From Chaetoderma sp. LZ-2023a (Eukaryota > Mollusca > Caudofoveata > Chaetodermatida > Chaetodermatidae), in NCBI GenBank assembly GCA_034401795.1, contig CM067373.1, forward strand, positions 37,421,443-37,485,442: a DNA stretch of 64,000 bases. The letters are read 5' to 3'. Position 1 is the first letter of the stretch; every line of letters begins with the position of its first letter. Of the stretch, positions 1 through 12,297 are shown in pieces. Made by a program: the position numbers and the translations under genes. The notes beneath the pieces were generated by a model that saw nothing but the letters and a program-made list of their open reading frames with translations, was not told the origin of the DNA and made no database searches.

Positions 1-329
1 TCTAGGCCTCCAATGTGAGCACGGCTACCTCGATGGAGTGTTGTAAGAGTAGTTTGTTCTAATTGTGTATGTCCTACGGTAGAGGTGAAATGTGCTAGGC
101 TAGATATTTTTCTAACAATTTGACTGAAAATTGTTGGGGGGGGGGGGGGGGGGGGGGGAGGGGGGCGGTGTTGCTGTTTACTAAAAATTAAAATTTCTTA
201 TTTTAAAGATTGACATTCTTTCTGATTGTTCATTTTATCTAAGGCAGAGTTCGTACTGGTCATGGAAAGCTATGGAATTTGAAAATTTAAAATTCCACAC
301 CTAAGGGAAAATCAGCATCAGACATATGT
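1..329. other. Non-coding, with a long G homopolymer
   Basis: No gene is seen. There is an uninterrupted run of about 23 G at 136-158, continuing as a G-rich tract to 165, which could form a quadruplex and is a likely length-error site in assembly. A short phrase around GGTCATGGAA near 255 recurs near 1030 and 1220, suggesting a low-level dispersed repeat. Confidence 0.6.
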
Positions 330-1000
330 GTCACTTTTTCCGACGGTGATGGCGGCGATGACGGCATCAACATTGTTAAGTTTTTGCGTTTAGCAAAACT
401 TATCACTGTATATTTCAGGAATGGTTGATCTTATTGGATACTGAGGTCACATGGTCAAAGATCAAGGTCACTGTGACTGATACAAAAATCTGTTTTTTCA
501 ATGTTAAGTTTTTGCGTTTAGCAAAACTTGTCGGCTTATCTTTCAGGATTGGTTAATCTTATTGAAACTAAACTTAGATACATTGTTACCGATAATGTTA
601 GGAAGCAGCATGTTGACACTGAAGTCACAACGTCGAAGGTCAAGGTCATTCTGACCTCTACAAAACGTGGTTATTTTTCAATGTTAAGTATTCAGGCTTG
701 GCAAATCTTATCATGTTATATTTCGGGATTGCTTAACCGTAATGGAACACAACTTTGGTACACATGCAGGTCACCAGATCAAAGGTCAAGGCCATTGTAA
801 TATTGCTATTTGACATCTGCTTTTTCAACCAAGTTTTTCCGTTCAGCAAATCAATTATATTTCAGGATTGGTTAATCCTATTGGAACTAAAATTGAATTG
901 AACATGGTTACCTATAATGTTTGGAAGCAGCATAATAACACGCAGGTCACAAGGTCAAACGTCAATGCCACTGTGACAAACAGGAGACATTTAATTCCGC
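330..1000 (+). repeat. Tandem non-coding repeat D (unit about 190 bp, 3-4 copies)
   Basis: Each unit runs through TTTCAGGATTGGTTAATC, a stretch with GGAAGCAGCAT, then GGTCAAGGTCA-CTGTGACC. Landmarks recur near 418, 543, 723 and 862. The same monomer occurs at 5243-5556 and, inverted, at 63440-64000. Short open frames here are not codon-like and reflect the repeat only. Confidence 0.75.
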
Positions 1001-1403
1001 GGAATTCTTGTTTTATCATAGGTCATGGAAAATGGCAATCACATAAAATAAGAAATCTGTTGGCGTAAATGTCTACCATTACCTCTATGCAATAAAAATT
1101 ACAGTAACAGCTTATCAAAACAAGTCTGGTTTAGTTGTTGCAAGACAGCATTTAGACATTCTGCAGAATAATTTATGTAACTGTTTCAAACACAAATCAC
1201 CTTTGATATTAATTCTTGGAGGTCATGGAATTTGTTAATTTTGCTCATGAAAAGTCATGGAACTTGAAACACAGAAGGGTGTACAAACCCTACCAAGTTG
1301 AAAGCCATATAGTTACATGGGCATATACATCATTTTGATTTGCAATACTTCAATCTTGTTCGAAACATTACTCGGTATAAATTTTAAAATTGTTATGTTT
1401 CAG

Positions 1404-1656
1404 GGTGGCATATAGCTCGCAATCGATTCCTGAACACTTGTGCCAGTATCTGGATGCAGCTCGTCAGTGCTGGTGTGGTAATTACTGCTTCAACCACAGC
1501 GTCCGTCACATAACATCAGTCAACCTCCATCGTGTTGCTGCCACGATAACGGCTATAGACATGTCAGGCCTCAAGGACGTTCCTGTTGAAGCATTCCTCT
1601 GCTCAAACCAATGCTTAACTAAATTCAAGAAAAATCCATATGCTTACTGGCGATGA
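1404..1656 (+). CDS. Terminal coding exon, C-terminus of an LRRC58-like leucine-rich-repeat protein (tentative)
   Basis: A pyrimidine-rich tract and AG at 1402-1403 precede an open frame of about 84 codons ending in TGA at 1654-1656. The first base completes a codon begun in an upstream exon outside the window. The translation has LCQYLDAARQCWCG, then FNHSVRHI, then a D-x-SG step and FLCSNQC. The spacing LC-x-YLD-x-A...C-x-C...HI...D-x-x-G...P...LCS-x-x-C resembles the cysteine-containing C-terminus I recall for LRRC58-type proteins. The leucine-rich repeats would lie upstream. The codon content is unlike the surrounding AT-rich repeats. A real but unrelated Cys-rich protein is the alternative. 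Confidence 0.5.
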
Positions 1657-2783
1657 AATATGTATATAGTTTCCCGGCAATACGTATATGTTTACTTAAA
1701 GATAATGGACATAAAGCCTTATGGTTCTGTATCAACACGTCAATATTCAGCCAGAACGGGTGAAAGGAAATCCGAGGTCGATTTTGAAATATATTTAACT
1801 TTATTAAAATTTATTTATTTTTACAATGATTTTGGTTTTGTTTCTGATGATAAACATAAATTCATAGATACATGTAACCAGGTTGATAGAATCTCGGTAC
1901 CTGGGGTGTCTGTATTCTTTCAGGTTTTTCAGATTTTCAGGATTTCTTCATATCACTCCCAGAGTTGTAGAATTCATGTTAAAATTTCAGCCAAATCATA
2001 CCGGAAGTTTCTGAACTATCAACAGACCCAGAATTTGGTCCGATCCAGGACTGGCTTCTTTTATTGGCATTAGTCAAATTTTGGAAATCCTCTTGAAATG
2101 CTCTTGCATGGCAAGTTTTTGAGATGGAGCCCAGAATAAGCTTTGGTGACTGATGACTGACTGACTGACTCAGGGACATGGCGCTTTATTGAGATCCTAC
2201 CCGCAGCAAAAACTTGGAAATCATGCAGTACATACCGTACAAAATGTTTATTCTACTTACAATCAGATGGTGCTTATTGCATGTTATTGTCAACATTTGG
2301 ATGTTTGTGTCTTGTCATGTTAGGATGAATACCTCAAAATGTCTGCTGCAAATCATTTCATTTTGATATAGGGCACTTTGTCTAGTGGAAGAAGCATATT
2401 AGATTTGGAAGTCATTATCACAGATAGGGTAGTACCACAACAATATGATTGAAAGACCACTGATGCTAGCCTATTGCAGTTAGCACCCACATAGCTGTGT
2501 TCTGTGAAATAGTATGTGCAGTTGTACGTGATGCTAGTTATCCTCCTGAAATCTTGGCAGAGACGCCAAAAAGTAGTCAAGTCTGTAGAATACAGAAAAT
2601 TGAAAACATGGTCTCCTGAAAAGGAGTTGTATTAGATTTCTGAAGGCAATAAAGTGGTTTATATCTAGCTATGCCCGAACCCCTTTTTACCTCGACTTTA
2701 CGATGTAAAATGAGTGATTGGGATACCGTGCATATCGTCCGGCGGCGGTGGTGGCATCGTCCAATTTGCGTTTAGCTCAATTC
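1657..2783 (+). other. Probable 3' UTR and unique intergenic DNA
   Basis: No protein-like frame is seen. An AATAAA hexamer at about 2648-2653 could be the poly(A) signal of the exon ending at 1656, but it is a kilobase downstream. A short GACTGACTGACTGACT run sits near 2155. Confidence 0.35.
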
Positions 2784-5242
2784 TTAGCTCACCTGGCCTG
2801 AAAGGCCAAGTGAGCTTATGTCGTGGCGACCGTCCGTCGTCCATCCATCAACTTTTCCTTTAAACGACTTCTTCTCAAGAACCGCTGGGCCAATTTCAAT
2901 TATATTTGGCAGGAAGCATCCTTAGGGCATAGGGATCCAAGTTTGTTTAAATGAAGCCGATCAGCCAATTAGGCCTGTGGCCATCTTGGCCGATTTTTAG
3001 AAACGTCTTTAAAAATCTTCTCTGAAACCACTTGAGGGATTGAAGGAAACCTCATGAAATATGATCTAAGGCAAGAGCTCAACCAAATTTGTTCAAGGGA
3101 ACTTAATTGGTCAAATAGTTCGGCAGCCATCTTGGTTGACCTAGTTTTAGTGAAAATAACTTCTCCAGAACCGCTGAAGGGATCAGGCCGAAATTTGGCA
3201 GATATGATTAGGGACTAAGGGCCAGTAAAGTTTGTTCAAGAGAAGTTGATCCGTCAAAAAACAAGGCTGCCGTGTGCCAATCAAAATATAGCATGTTTGT
3301 CGGTCATATTGTATTTTCTTATTTGATGGATCTTGAGGCCGAAATTGGTTTTATATAGGTTTTTGGGTATTCTGATCTCAAATTTACAATTTTCGAAACT
3401 GTCGGATAAACGGTTTGGCGGCCATCTTGGATCATTTTTCCCCCAAAAGCTCCCATACTAAAGCAATGGGAAATTTAAAATATCTTCTCGAGAACTACTG
3501 GGCCGATTTCAATTATATTTGACATGAAGTATCCTTAAGGCATAGAGATTCAAGTTTGTTCAAACGAACCGGATTGGCCAATTTGGCCGGCGACCATCTT
3601 GGATTTCAACCGATTTTTAGAAATGTTTTTAAAAATCTTCTCCCAAACCATTTGAGGGATCGATTCAAAACTCACGAAATATGATCTAGGTTAAGCGCTG
3701 AATCAAGTTTGTTCAAGGGAACTTGATTGATCAAATGGTGCAGCGGCCATCTTGGATGACCTAGTTTTCACAAAAAATGACTTCTTCCCCAGAACTGCTG
3801 AAGCGATCAGGCCGAAATTTGTGTTATATAATTAGGAACTAAGGGCGATTAATGTTTGTTCAAGAGACGTTGATTCGTAAAAAAAACATGGCCACGGTGG
3901 GCCAATCAAAATATAGTGTGTTTGGCAGCCATATTGGATTTTTTTATTTGATGGATTTTGAGGGTGAAATTCGTTTTATATAGGTTTTTGGGTATTCTGA
4001 TCTCAAATTTGCAATTTTCGAAACTGTCGGATAAATGGTTTGACAGCCGCCATCTTGGATCATTTTCCCGCCAAAAACTCCCATACTAAAGCAATGGGAA
4101 ATTTAAAATGTGTTCTCGAGAACTACTGGGCCGATTTGAATTATATTTGGCAGGAAGCATCCTTATGGCATAGAGATTTCATTTTGTTCAAACGAAGCCG
4201 ATCGGGCAATTTGGCCGGTGGCCATCTTGGATTTTGGCCGATTTTTAGAAATGTCTAAAAATCTTGTTCTCCGAAACGGCTTGGGGAATCGATTCAAAAC
4301 TTATGAAACCCCATCTAGGCAAAGAGGTAAGCCAAGCTTGTTTAAGACGACTTGATTGACCGAATGGTTCGGCAGCCATCTTCAATGACCTAGTTTTCCC
4401 GAAAACGACTTCTCCAGAACCGCTGAATGGATCAGGCCAAAATTTGGGAAATATGATTAGGGACTAAGGGCCATTAACGTTTGTTCAAGTGAAGTTGCTC
4501 CATCAAAAAACATGGCCGCCATGGGCCAATCAAAATGTAGCGTGTTTGGCGGACATATTGGATTTTTTTATTTGATGGATTTTGAGGCCAAAATTGGTTC
4601 TATATATGTTTTTGGGTATTCTGAGCTCAAATTTGCAATTTTCGAAACTGTCAGATAAACGGTTTGGTGGCCATCTTGGATAGTTTTCTGGTCAAAAGCT
4701 CTCATGCTAAAGCAATGCGAAATTTAAAATATCTTCTTGAGAACTACCAGGCCGATTTCAATTATATCTGGCAGGAAGCATCCTTAGGGCATAAGGATCC
4801 AAGTTTGTTCAAATGAACCCGATCGGCCCATTTGCCCAGCGGCCATTTTGGATTTCATCCGATTTCAGGAAATGTCTTTAAAAATCTCCGAAACCACTTG
4901 GGGAATCTTCATCTAGGCCAAGTTTGTTCAAGAGGACTTGATTGACCAAATGGTTCGGCGGCCATCTTGAATGACCTGGTTTTCAAGAAAATGACTCCTC
5001 CAGAAACGCTGAAGGGATTGGGCCAAAATTTGGGCCATTAAAATTTGTTCAAGGGAAGTTGATCCATCAAAAAAACATGGGTGCCGTGGGGCAATCAAAA
5101 TGTAGTGTATTTGACGGCCACATTGCACTTGCAAAAATGTCCACAAACTCATTTAAAAGACTACTAAACCACCCTCCAAGAATTTTGACAAAAATTGATA
5201 GTGCTCCAGGAGACCGACACAGGCCCCTTGGGCCTCTTGTTC
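2784..5242 (-). repeat. C element 1 (about 620-bp higher-order units)
   Basis: Read on the minus strand, the element begins ACAAGAGGCCCAAGGGGCC (right end, 5242) and ends in a hairpin, GCTCACTTGGCCT-TTC-AGGCCAGGTGAGC, next to 2784. The landmark TATATTTGGCAGGAAGCATC recurs near 2900, 3515, 4140 and 4760, giving a unit of 616-623 bp. Each unit contains three related sub-monomers of about 200 bp, each with a CGGCCATCTTGG box. No coding capacity is seen. Confidence 0.85.
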
Positions 5243-5556
5243 TGTTTATATTTCAGGTTTGGTTAATAAAACTGGACCCAAACTTGGGCACATGCTTCCT
5301 TATGATGAACCTGACCTCACACAATTACGTTAATCCAAATGTCAAGGTCACTGTGACCTTGGTAAAAACCGTATCTTTTTCACAAAGATTATTAACACTT
5401 TCCGTTTAGTTCGACTTTCATGTTTATATCTCGGGTTTGGTTAATCATATTGGACCCAAACCTGGACACATGCCTCCTTATGCTGACACAGTATCGCACA
5501 ATGATATTTTGGTCAAAAGGTCAAGGTCAGATATGCATTGCGAACGTCTGTCATCC
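5243..5556 (+). repeat. Repeat D, second locus (about 1.7 units)
   Basis: Two degenerate copies of the monomer that starts TTTCAGG-TTGGTTAAT and contains CAAGGTCACTGTGACC. It is wedged between two C elements. Confidence 0.65.
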
Positions 5557-6718
5557 GTCATCCATCCGCCAACCTTTGTTTAAAAATGTTACTCAACCGT
5601 TTGGCGGATTTCAACCTAATTTGGCTGTATGGACCCTATAGGGGTAGGCTTCGGAATTTGTATACATAACTTTGATTGGTCAATATATTGGGCTAAAATC
5701 TTACATTTTATGAAAAATTTACAGGAAATTGTCAAAACACTACTACTCATTAACTGCTTGGCTGATTTCAACCTAATTTGGGTGGAAGGACCCTAATGGT
5801 TTCGGTTCATGTATACAGAATTTTGATTGGTCAATTTATTTGTGTGAAAATCTGATTTTATAAAAAATTTACCAGAAACTCAATATGCTACTCCTCATTA
5901 ACTACTTGGCAGATTTCAACTTACTTCGGCCTTCCATACCTTATGGGAATTTGATTCAAAACACAAATACTGAATTTTGATTGGTAAAGTTTTTTTGATG
6001 AAAACCTAGATTTTTTGAAAAATTAACGAGAAATTGTCAATACGCTACTCCTCATTAACTGCTTGGCAGAGTTCAACTTACTTTGGCTGGAAGGACCTTA
6101 TGGGGATATGCTTCAGAACTTATATACCCAATTTTGACAGGTCAAGTTTTTTGGTGAAAACCTTAGATTTTATAAAAAACTTTACTGGAAATTGCCTAAG
6201 CGCTACTCATCATTAACCGCTTGAAAGATTTCAACCCTAGTTGGCTAGACAGGGCCTATCAGGTTAGGCTCCAGAACGTCTATTCAGAATTTTAATGGGT
6301 CAGTTTTTTTGGTGAAAATCAAATTTTATGAACAATTTACCAGAAATTGTCAAAATGCATCTCCATAACTGAATGGTGGATTTTATCCAAATATGGCTGG
6401 AAGGATACTATAGTGGTAGGCTCTAGAACTTCTATTCAGAATTTTGGTTGTCAATTTTTTAGTGGCCATTTGGATTTTTTGAAAACTCCAGAACCATTTA
6501 AAATGCTATTAGTGGGCTAATTTCAACGAGACTTTGGTGGAATGATCCTCTGGCGGCGGGCTTCAACATATCAAACGGGAATTTTGATTGGTCAATTTAT
6601 TTGGTGACTATCTTGGATTTTTTCAAAAATTATTCATTATGTCTACCGGTATTTAAGTGAAAATGGTTCAAATCCTAATGGGCCAGGTTCGCGTTACAGG
6701 CTCTTGGGCCGCTTGTTG
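5557..6718 (-). repeat. C element 2 (155-bp monomer type)
   Basis: Inverted copy. The right end reads, on the minus strand, ACAAGCGGCCCAAGAGCC. It holds about seven monomers of about 155 bp, each with TTTTGATTGGTCAATTT and a phrase GCTTGGC-GATTTCAACC. These are the same monomers as at 44654-45880. The hairpin end near 5557 is degenerate. Confidence 0.75.
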
Positions 6719-7102
6719 ATAAGGACATCTATATTTATTTTGTTTGAAGTCAAGCTTCATAGTTCATTACAAAGTCATAGTCGAGCTTCATGGTTGCATT
6801 GCAACCACATTTCTGGTTATATAAGCTACACCCACTTTTTATGCATGTTGCAATCGATTTGATAACGCTGCAGGCAAGCTGTTGAGCATTGAATATTTTG
6901 AAACTAATTTGACTGGAACCTGTTTATTAAATTGTAAATTCACTTAAGACATACTTTTGTGATTTTAGTTGCAGAGCTACATCATTTTGATTGTGATGGT
7001 ACCTAGTGCATAATTGATTTTGATGTCGGATATTTGTGTGCCAGATCGGACCCATCCATTTCATGGCTTGTTTACCAAATAAGCTAGTTCTGGTCATACA
7101 AC
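6719..7102. other. No gene; half copy of palindrome B
   Basis: One arm of palindrome family B (ATATTTTGAAACTAATTTGA) is at about 6891-6910. Nothing else is recognised. Confidence 0.5.
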
Positions 7103-7473
7103 AGCCATGGCACAGCTTATTAGTGGCAGTGGTGTGATCAGCCATAGCACAGCCTAGTAGTGCCAGTGGTGTGATCAGCCATGGCACAGCCTAGTAGTGT
7201 CGGTGGTGTGATCAGCCATGGCACAGCTTAGTAGTGCCTGTGGTGTGATCAGCCATGGCACAGCCTAGTAGTGCCAGTGGTGTGATCAGCTATGGCACAG
7301 CCTAGTAGTGCCAGTGGTGTAATCAGCCATGGCACAACCTAGTAGTGTCAGTGGCGTGATCATCCACGGCACAGCCTAGTAGTGCCAGTGGTGTGATCAT
7401 CCATGGCACAGCCTAGTAGTGCCATTGGTGTGATGAGCCATGGCACAGCCTAGTAGTGCCAGTGGTGTGATCA
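7103..7473. repeat. 37-bp minisatellite, about 10 copies
   Basis: The unit is about 37 bp, with GTGGTGTGATCAGCCATGGC followed by ACAGCCTAGTAGTGCCA. Copies differ by one to three bases. The head-to-tail arrangement without unique spacers excludes a CRISPR array. Confidence 0.95.
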
Positions 7474-8145
7474 TAGATCCATGGAACAAGGAGAAATGTT
7501 CAGGAAATCTTGTAGCCAGAAAACGACAATATCAGATGATGCACCCATAGTAAATGTGAAGCCATACCATGTCATGATACCAGGTTAATGCAATAATGAG
7601 TGTCTTGGGATGCTTAACAAGAACGACAAAGAGATTGCTTAAGTAACCCCCCCCCCCCCCCCCACATTCCACCAAGCACAATCTCCTACCCAAAATTGGT
7701 AAAGGTCCCTTCAATAGGACTCGAGTTATCATCCGGAAATGCAATATTTCATCATTAGGGTCCCGCAATGGAAAGTGCGGAAGCCCTATAGTAATCACCG
7801 CGTTTGTCTGTCCATCCACACTATCTCGTAAACAGCATATCATACAGAACCGCTTCAGATATTTATGTGCCTTTAGAAGGATTCACTATCATAGTTCCAA
7901 GATTTTGGGTGAAAATGGGCTTTTTATGTCAATTTCCTCATAAACACCATATCATACAGAATCGTTTAAAATAATTTAATGATACTTGACAGGTGGCTTC
8001 TTTATGATGGGCAGATGTACCTTTTGAAGGATTCACCTTTGTAGGTCCACAATTCTAGGTGAAAATTGGGGTTTTAATGCAAAATCTCACGATTTTTGTC
8101 AATTTTGTCATAAACGGCATATCATATGGAATCTCTTAAAATAAT
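7474..8145. repeat. Repeat E (unit about 180 bp) with C homopolymer
   Basis: A C run lies at about 7648-7663. From about 7770 the sequence repeats the phrases GGCATATCATA-AGAATC and CCTTTTGAAGGATTCACC, with units near 7830, 7945 and 8110. A related copy follows at 8999-9290. The start near 7758 has a small stem, CCGCA...TGCGG. Confidence 0.6.
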
Positions 8146-8998
8146 ACAAGAGGCCCAAGTGCTCACCTGGACCATTAGCATTTGAAGAATTTCCAATTAA
8201 ATAGACATGAACAATTTTCAGAAAATCCAAGATGACCACCAAAAGGAATTGACTAATTAAAATTCTCATTTGACATGGTGAAGACGACTGCCCTTGGATC
8301 GTTTGACTATCGGACCATTGATTGAGGAGTAGCATTTTAAATTGTTCCACAAAATTTATGAAAAATCCAAGATGGTCACCAAAAAAATTTGGATTAAAGG
8401 TTTGAAAGCATACGACTGTAGGATCCTTCCAGCCAGATTTGGTTAATGTGCACAGAGTTAAAATGCGGGTTTTTCTTTTTTTTTTTTTTACAATTTATGG
8501 TAAATTTGCCATAAAATCTAAGATATTCACTCAAAAATTGATTACGGAAAATTTTGTAAAGATCCACTTACCCACCCCAATAGCATCCTTCTAGCCAAAT
8601 ATGCTGGAAATTGTCAAACTGTTAAGAGGACGTGATTTGACAATTTCCAGTAAATTTTTTTATAAAATCTCACATTTTCACCCGAAAATTTGACAAATCA
8701 CAATTCTGAAATGAATTCTAGAGCCTATCATCACAGGATCTTTCAGCCTAATTTGTCTGAAATCAGTCCAAATGGTAAGAAGCAATTTGATAATTTCTGG
8801 TAAATTTTTCATAAAATCTAAGTTTCACTCAAAAATTGTACAATAATTTATTAAAAATTTTGAATAGACGTTCTAGAACCTATCACCATCGAATACTTTC
8901 AGCCAAATTTGGATGGAAACGTTAAAAATGGTAAGCCGACGCAATTTGACAATTTACGTTAAAATTTCATAAAATCTAAAATTTTCACCCAAACATTG
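8146..8998 (+). repeat. C element 3 (155-bp monomer type, 3' truncated)
   Basis: Starts ACAAGAGGCCCAAGTGCTC and GCTCACCTGG, as other C elements do, then has about five degenerate monomers with GACTAATTAAAATTCTCA-like and CCTTCCAGCC phrases. No terminal hairpin is found. It passes directly into repeat E. Confidence 0.7.
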
Positions 8999-9290
8999 CA
9001 ATTTGACGAGTAGATGTGCCTTTTGAAGGATTCACCATTATAGGTCCAAAATTTTGGGTGAAAATTAATTTTTTGTCAATGTTCTGGCAAACAGCATAAC
9101 ATACAGAATTCCTTAAAGTAATTTAATGAAACTTCTTTATGATGGGTAGTGGTGCCTTTTGGAAGATTCACCTTTATAGGTCCAAGACTTCGGGTGGAAA
9201 TAGGGGTTTAATTAAAAAACCTACAATTTTTGTCAATTTCCCATTGAAAATTTTTTTTTTGGGTCAATTTCCTATTTAAAATTTTTTATT
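8999..9290. repeat. Repeat E, second copy
   Basis: Repeats TGCCTTTTGAAGGATTCACC and TTTATGATGGG as at 7980-8060. C element 3 appears to have inserted into an E array and split it. Confidence 0.55.
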
Positions 9291-9599
9291 TTATTTATTC
9301 TATTTATTTTAAATTTTTTAGTTAGATGAATGAGTAAAATTGCTTCCTACTAAATATAGAAAGGTATTTTCACTGATTACGGGTCACTCAGAGTTTGACA
9401 TGGAATTAACCACTTGTTCTGGTGAGAGCGAGTATGAAACACACACACACACACACACGTACAGCACCCAATTTCAAATATTGTATTGATCAATTAATAA
9501 GAGCAGTAATAATTGATACTACATCTACATCAACACATGTAAAATACATATCTCATCATGTAGGTCCACAACAAACTCCAATACAATGGACCTTTCTAG

Positions 9600-10020
9600 T
9601 TTATCCATCCATCATATGATGTCATAATCAGCTACGTGACGTGTAGGATAACGTAATAATCAATAACATCATGAATGACATAGATAAGTGCGTCATTAAC
9701 GCATAATTGGTGATGGACTAGGTGTTGATGTACGAATTGTATGTCTTTACCATTTAATAAACATGCCGTCGATTATTTTGAAACTAATTTGACAGGGCCC
9801 ATACTAACGCCATGGGAAATTTAAAATGTATTCTCGATAGCCACTAGGCCGATTTCAATTATATTGGCAGCAACAGCACCCAGTCAAATTAGTTTCAAAA
9901 TATTCAACAACTTACCTGTATAGTTTTCTCGAAATTGATAGTCAGGAAGTTCAGCGATCAATCGATACCAACATCAGTGAGGTGTGGGTGGAGATGGGCG
10001 GGTCATAGCTAAAACTGGTA
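9600..10020 (+). repeat. Composite repeat carrying palindrome B
   Basis: In order it has ATATGATGTCATAATCA, a tract ending ATTGTATGTCTTT, ATTTAATAAACATGCCGTCG, the palindrome arm TTTTGAAACTAATTTGACAG, the reverse arm CAAATTAGTTTCAAAATATT, then TTTTCTCGAAATTGATAGTC. The same order occurs at 29330-29720 and 30590-30930, and inverted at 10990-11450 and 23900-24130. Confidence 0.7.
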
Positions 10021-10221
10021 AGGGCCATTTGGTACCAAGGTCACCATGAGCGTAACCTTTGATATTGTGAACATATCTTAATGTGGTTTATCCCACGTTG
10101 TCTGGTTATTGAACTATTCCCCATTAACCATTGGGGTGATTTCAAACAAATTGGGCTGAAAGCACTCATGATAACACACTTAATGTTTAGGCCTATTTCA
10201 ACCAAAAATGTCTGAAACCCC

Positions 10222-10428
10222 TTAATCCTTACCACTCTGATGTCAATATTCTATCTTTTACTGCATCAGTAGCAAAGAAACTGGTGTATATTTTTCAACA
10301 ATTTTGGTGGACGATGTTGCCGTCTACGACGGTACCATCATCCACCAAATTTGTTGAAAAATGAACACCAGTTCATCTCTTAATTTAATTTGAAAATTTG
10401 AAATTTTTACATCAGAGTGCTAAGGGTC
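10222..10428. repeat. Foldback (MITE-like) element
   Basis: Outer arms: CTTACCACTCTGATGT near 10227 and ACATCAGAGTGCTAAGG near 10408. Inner arms: ACTGGTGTATATTTTTCAAC near 10280 and GTTGAAAAATGAACACCAGT near 10353, with a loop near 10325. No coding content. Confidence 0.75.
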
Positions 10429-10989
10429 AAGGTCATGTCCAGGAAAGCATTTAAAATATCATTCCATAAATGATGCCTGACCACAATTTGTACTTTTAAA
10501 AATTAAATTTCAGTGCCTATGGCTAGAATTATTGAATTTCCGGCAGAAAATGTATACAGCTCAGAACATGTTTGATGTCAAAGGAGGCTGTCATTCATGG
10601 AGAACGCAGAAGTGCACAAGACATTTTTATATAAGATAATCATTTTAATAATAGTTTTTTCATCAAACTGTACAGAAACTGTCAAAATAGAGATGATATA
10701 CATATAATACACGAAAGTAAATAATCTTACTCCAAATTAAACGCTAGTGTCCAGGCCGGTGGCAACAAATAACAATAATATTAATATTCTACTAATCACA
10801 AGACTTAAAACGGCCAAACAAGGTCACTGTAATACTACTACATTATAACACAACATAGCTGAACCCATTCCATGTTAAATTCAAACACCAGCTATCAATA
10901 CAGCTATGACAGCCTGTGCGAAAGCACAAACATGTTATGCTAAATCTACAAATTGTCACAATTGATTATTTCCAGATTAATTACAACAT
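10429..10989. other. No recognisable feature
   Basis: AT-rich non-coding sequence. No repeat or exon is seen. Confidence 0.4.
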
Positions 10990-11450
10990 GCAAACTGAAA
11001 AGTCAATGGACCTTTACAGTATTAGCTATGCCCCGCCCATCACTAGCTAAGCTCCACCTACATCTTGTCCGTGTTGGGATCGTTTGATCACTGAACTCAC
11101 TGACTATCAATTTCCAGAAAACTATACAGGTAAGTTGTTAAATGTTTTGAAACTAATTTGACTGGGCGCTGGCAGCAACAGCGTCCAGTCAAATTAGTTT
11201 TAAAATATTCAACAGAATGTTTATTGAATGGTAGACATACAATTCGTACATTATGGCAGCAACAGTGTCCAGTCAAATTAGTTTCAAAATATTCAACAGA
11301 ATGTTTATTGAATGGTAAAGATATACAATTCATACGTATCGGACTTAAGCATTTAAGACAGATTATTTCGAATCATTCATGACATCATGATATGACACGT
11401 CACGTAGTTGATTATGACATCCTATGATGGATGGTTAAAATTAGAAAGGT
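10990..11450 (-). repeat. Composite repeat with nested palindrome B copies
   Basis: Inverted relative to 9600-10020. Palindrome arms CTAATTTGACTGGGCGCTGG (11153) and CCAGTCAAATTAGTTTTAAA (11184) are followed by a second right arm plus AACAGAATGTTTATTGAATG near 11290, so the right half is duplicated with a period of about 87 bp. The small opposite-strand frames here arise from the palindrome. Confidence 0.7.
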
Positions 11451-11689
11451 CCATTCTGTACGTGCAAAACATTTTCGCTTCAGAGCAGGATCCTGCTGAA
11501 TATTCTGATATCAGTTTGAGTTTGAGACAAAAGTAACGACTTTCCGTCAAACTGTTTTCTTAATAATTAACAGCACTACTCATGTTGTAAATATCATCAC
11601 TGACATACAAGATGAAATGGATTATGGTATGTACATTGCTCTTCCCAGAAGCTGGTGGATAACAGCGGTGTTCACATTACTATGGTTAG

Positions 11690-11975
11690 TGCCAGGCTAA
11701 AGGTGACAAACAATAAACCAGAACACTTTGTGTTTGCAAATACCAGCTGGTGTAGATCAGCCCTAGGGCAGCCTTGCATTCCATAGGGAAAACAATCGAA
11801 AAACGTTTTGCTAATCCACAAACTATTGACAATCTGCTGTTTTCTCATTAATGATATCATATAATATACAAAACGAGAAAAGCTGATTTTGCATGTGCAG
11901 AGCTCTCGGGGGAGCGTTTTCCCTATGGAACGCAAGGCTGGTTGGTGTGTCTTATTGTTCAACCCAGCCTGAAAG
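11690..11975. repeat. Foldback (MITE-like) element
   Basis: Left arm CAGCCTTGCATTCCATAGGG (11770) and right arm CCCTATGGAACGCAAGGCTG (11922), with outer partial complement (GGTGACAAACAATAA against TTATTGTTCAACCC). The total span is about 280 bp. Confidence 0.7.
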
Positions 11976-12297
11976 TAGTTTATCTCTATAGTTCATATAG
12001 ACCATTCAATCTTGACATAATTGCTAATAATATATCACTGTTATCCTAAAGCAATCTGAAGATTATTATTCGTACAAATTCTTTACACCTTGAAATAATT
12101 TCTTATAAACAATGTTTATTAAACATTTGTATAAATACATTGATAACACTATGCATTAAATATGGAAAAAGAATATATTAAATAGAAGTCAACAAGAGTG
12201 AATGACCTATAGACGTGACTTTTGTAACTATTTCTGTAATTTGCAGTTAAAAGGTTACATTCTAGAGCATAAACTAGCTTCCACCCCTTTGCACGGC

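Noticed and set aside
7103-7473. Possible CRISPR-like array
   Set aside because: Units are contiguous head-to-tail without unique spacers, and the DNA is clearly eukaryotic.
11097-11382. Opposing frames with repeated SVEYF-TNLTG peptide
   Set aside because: Direct consequence of duplicated palindrome B; not codon-like.
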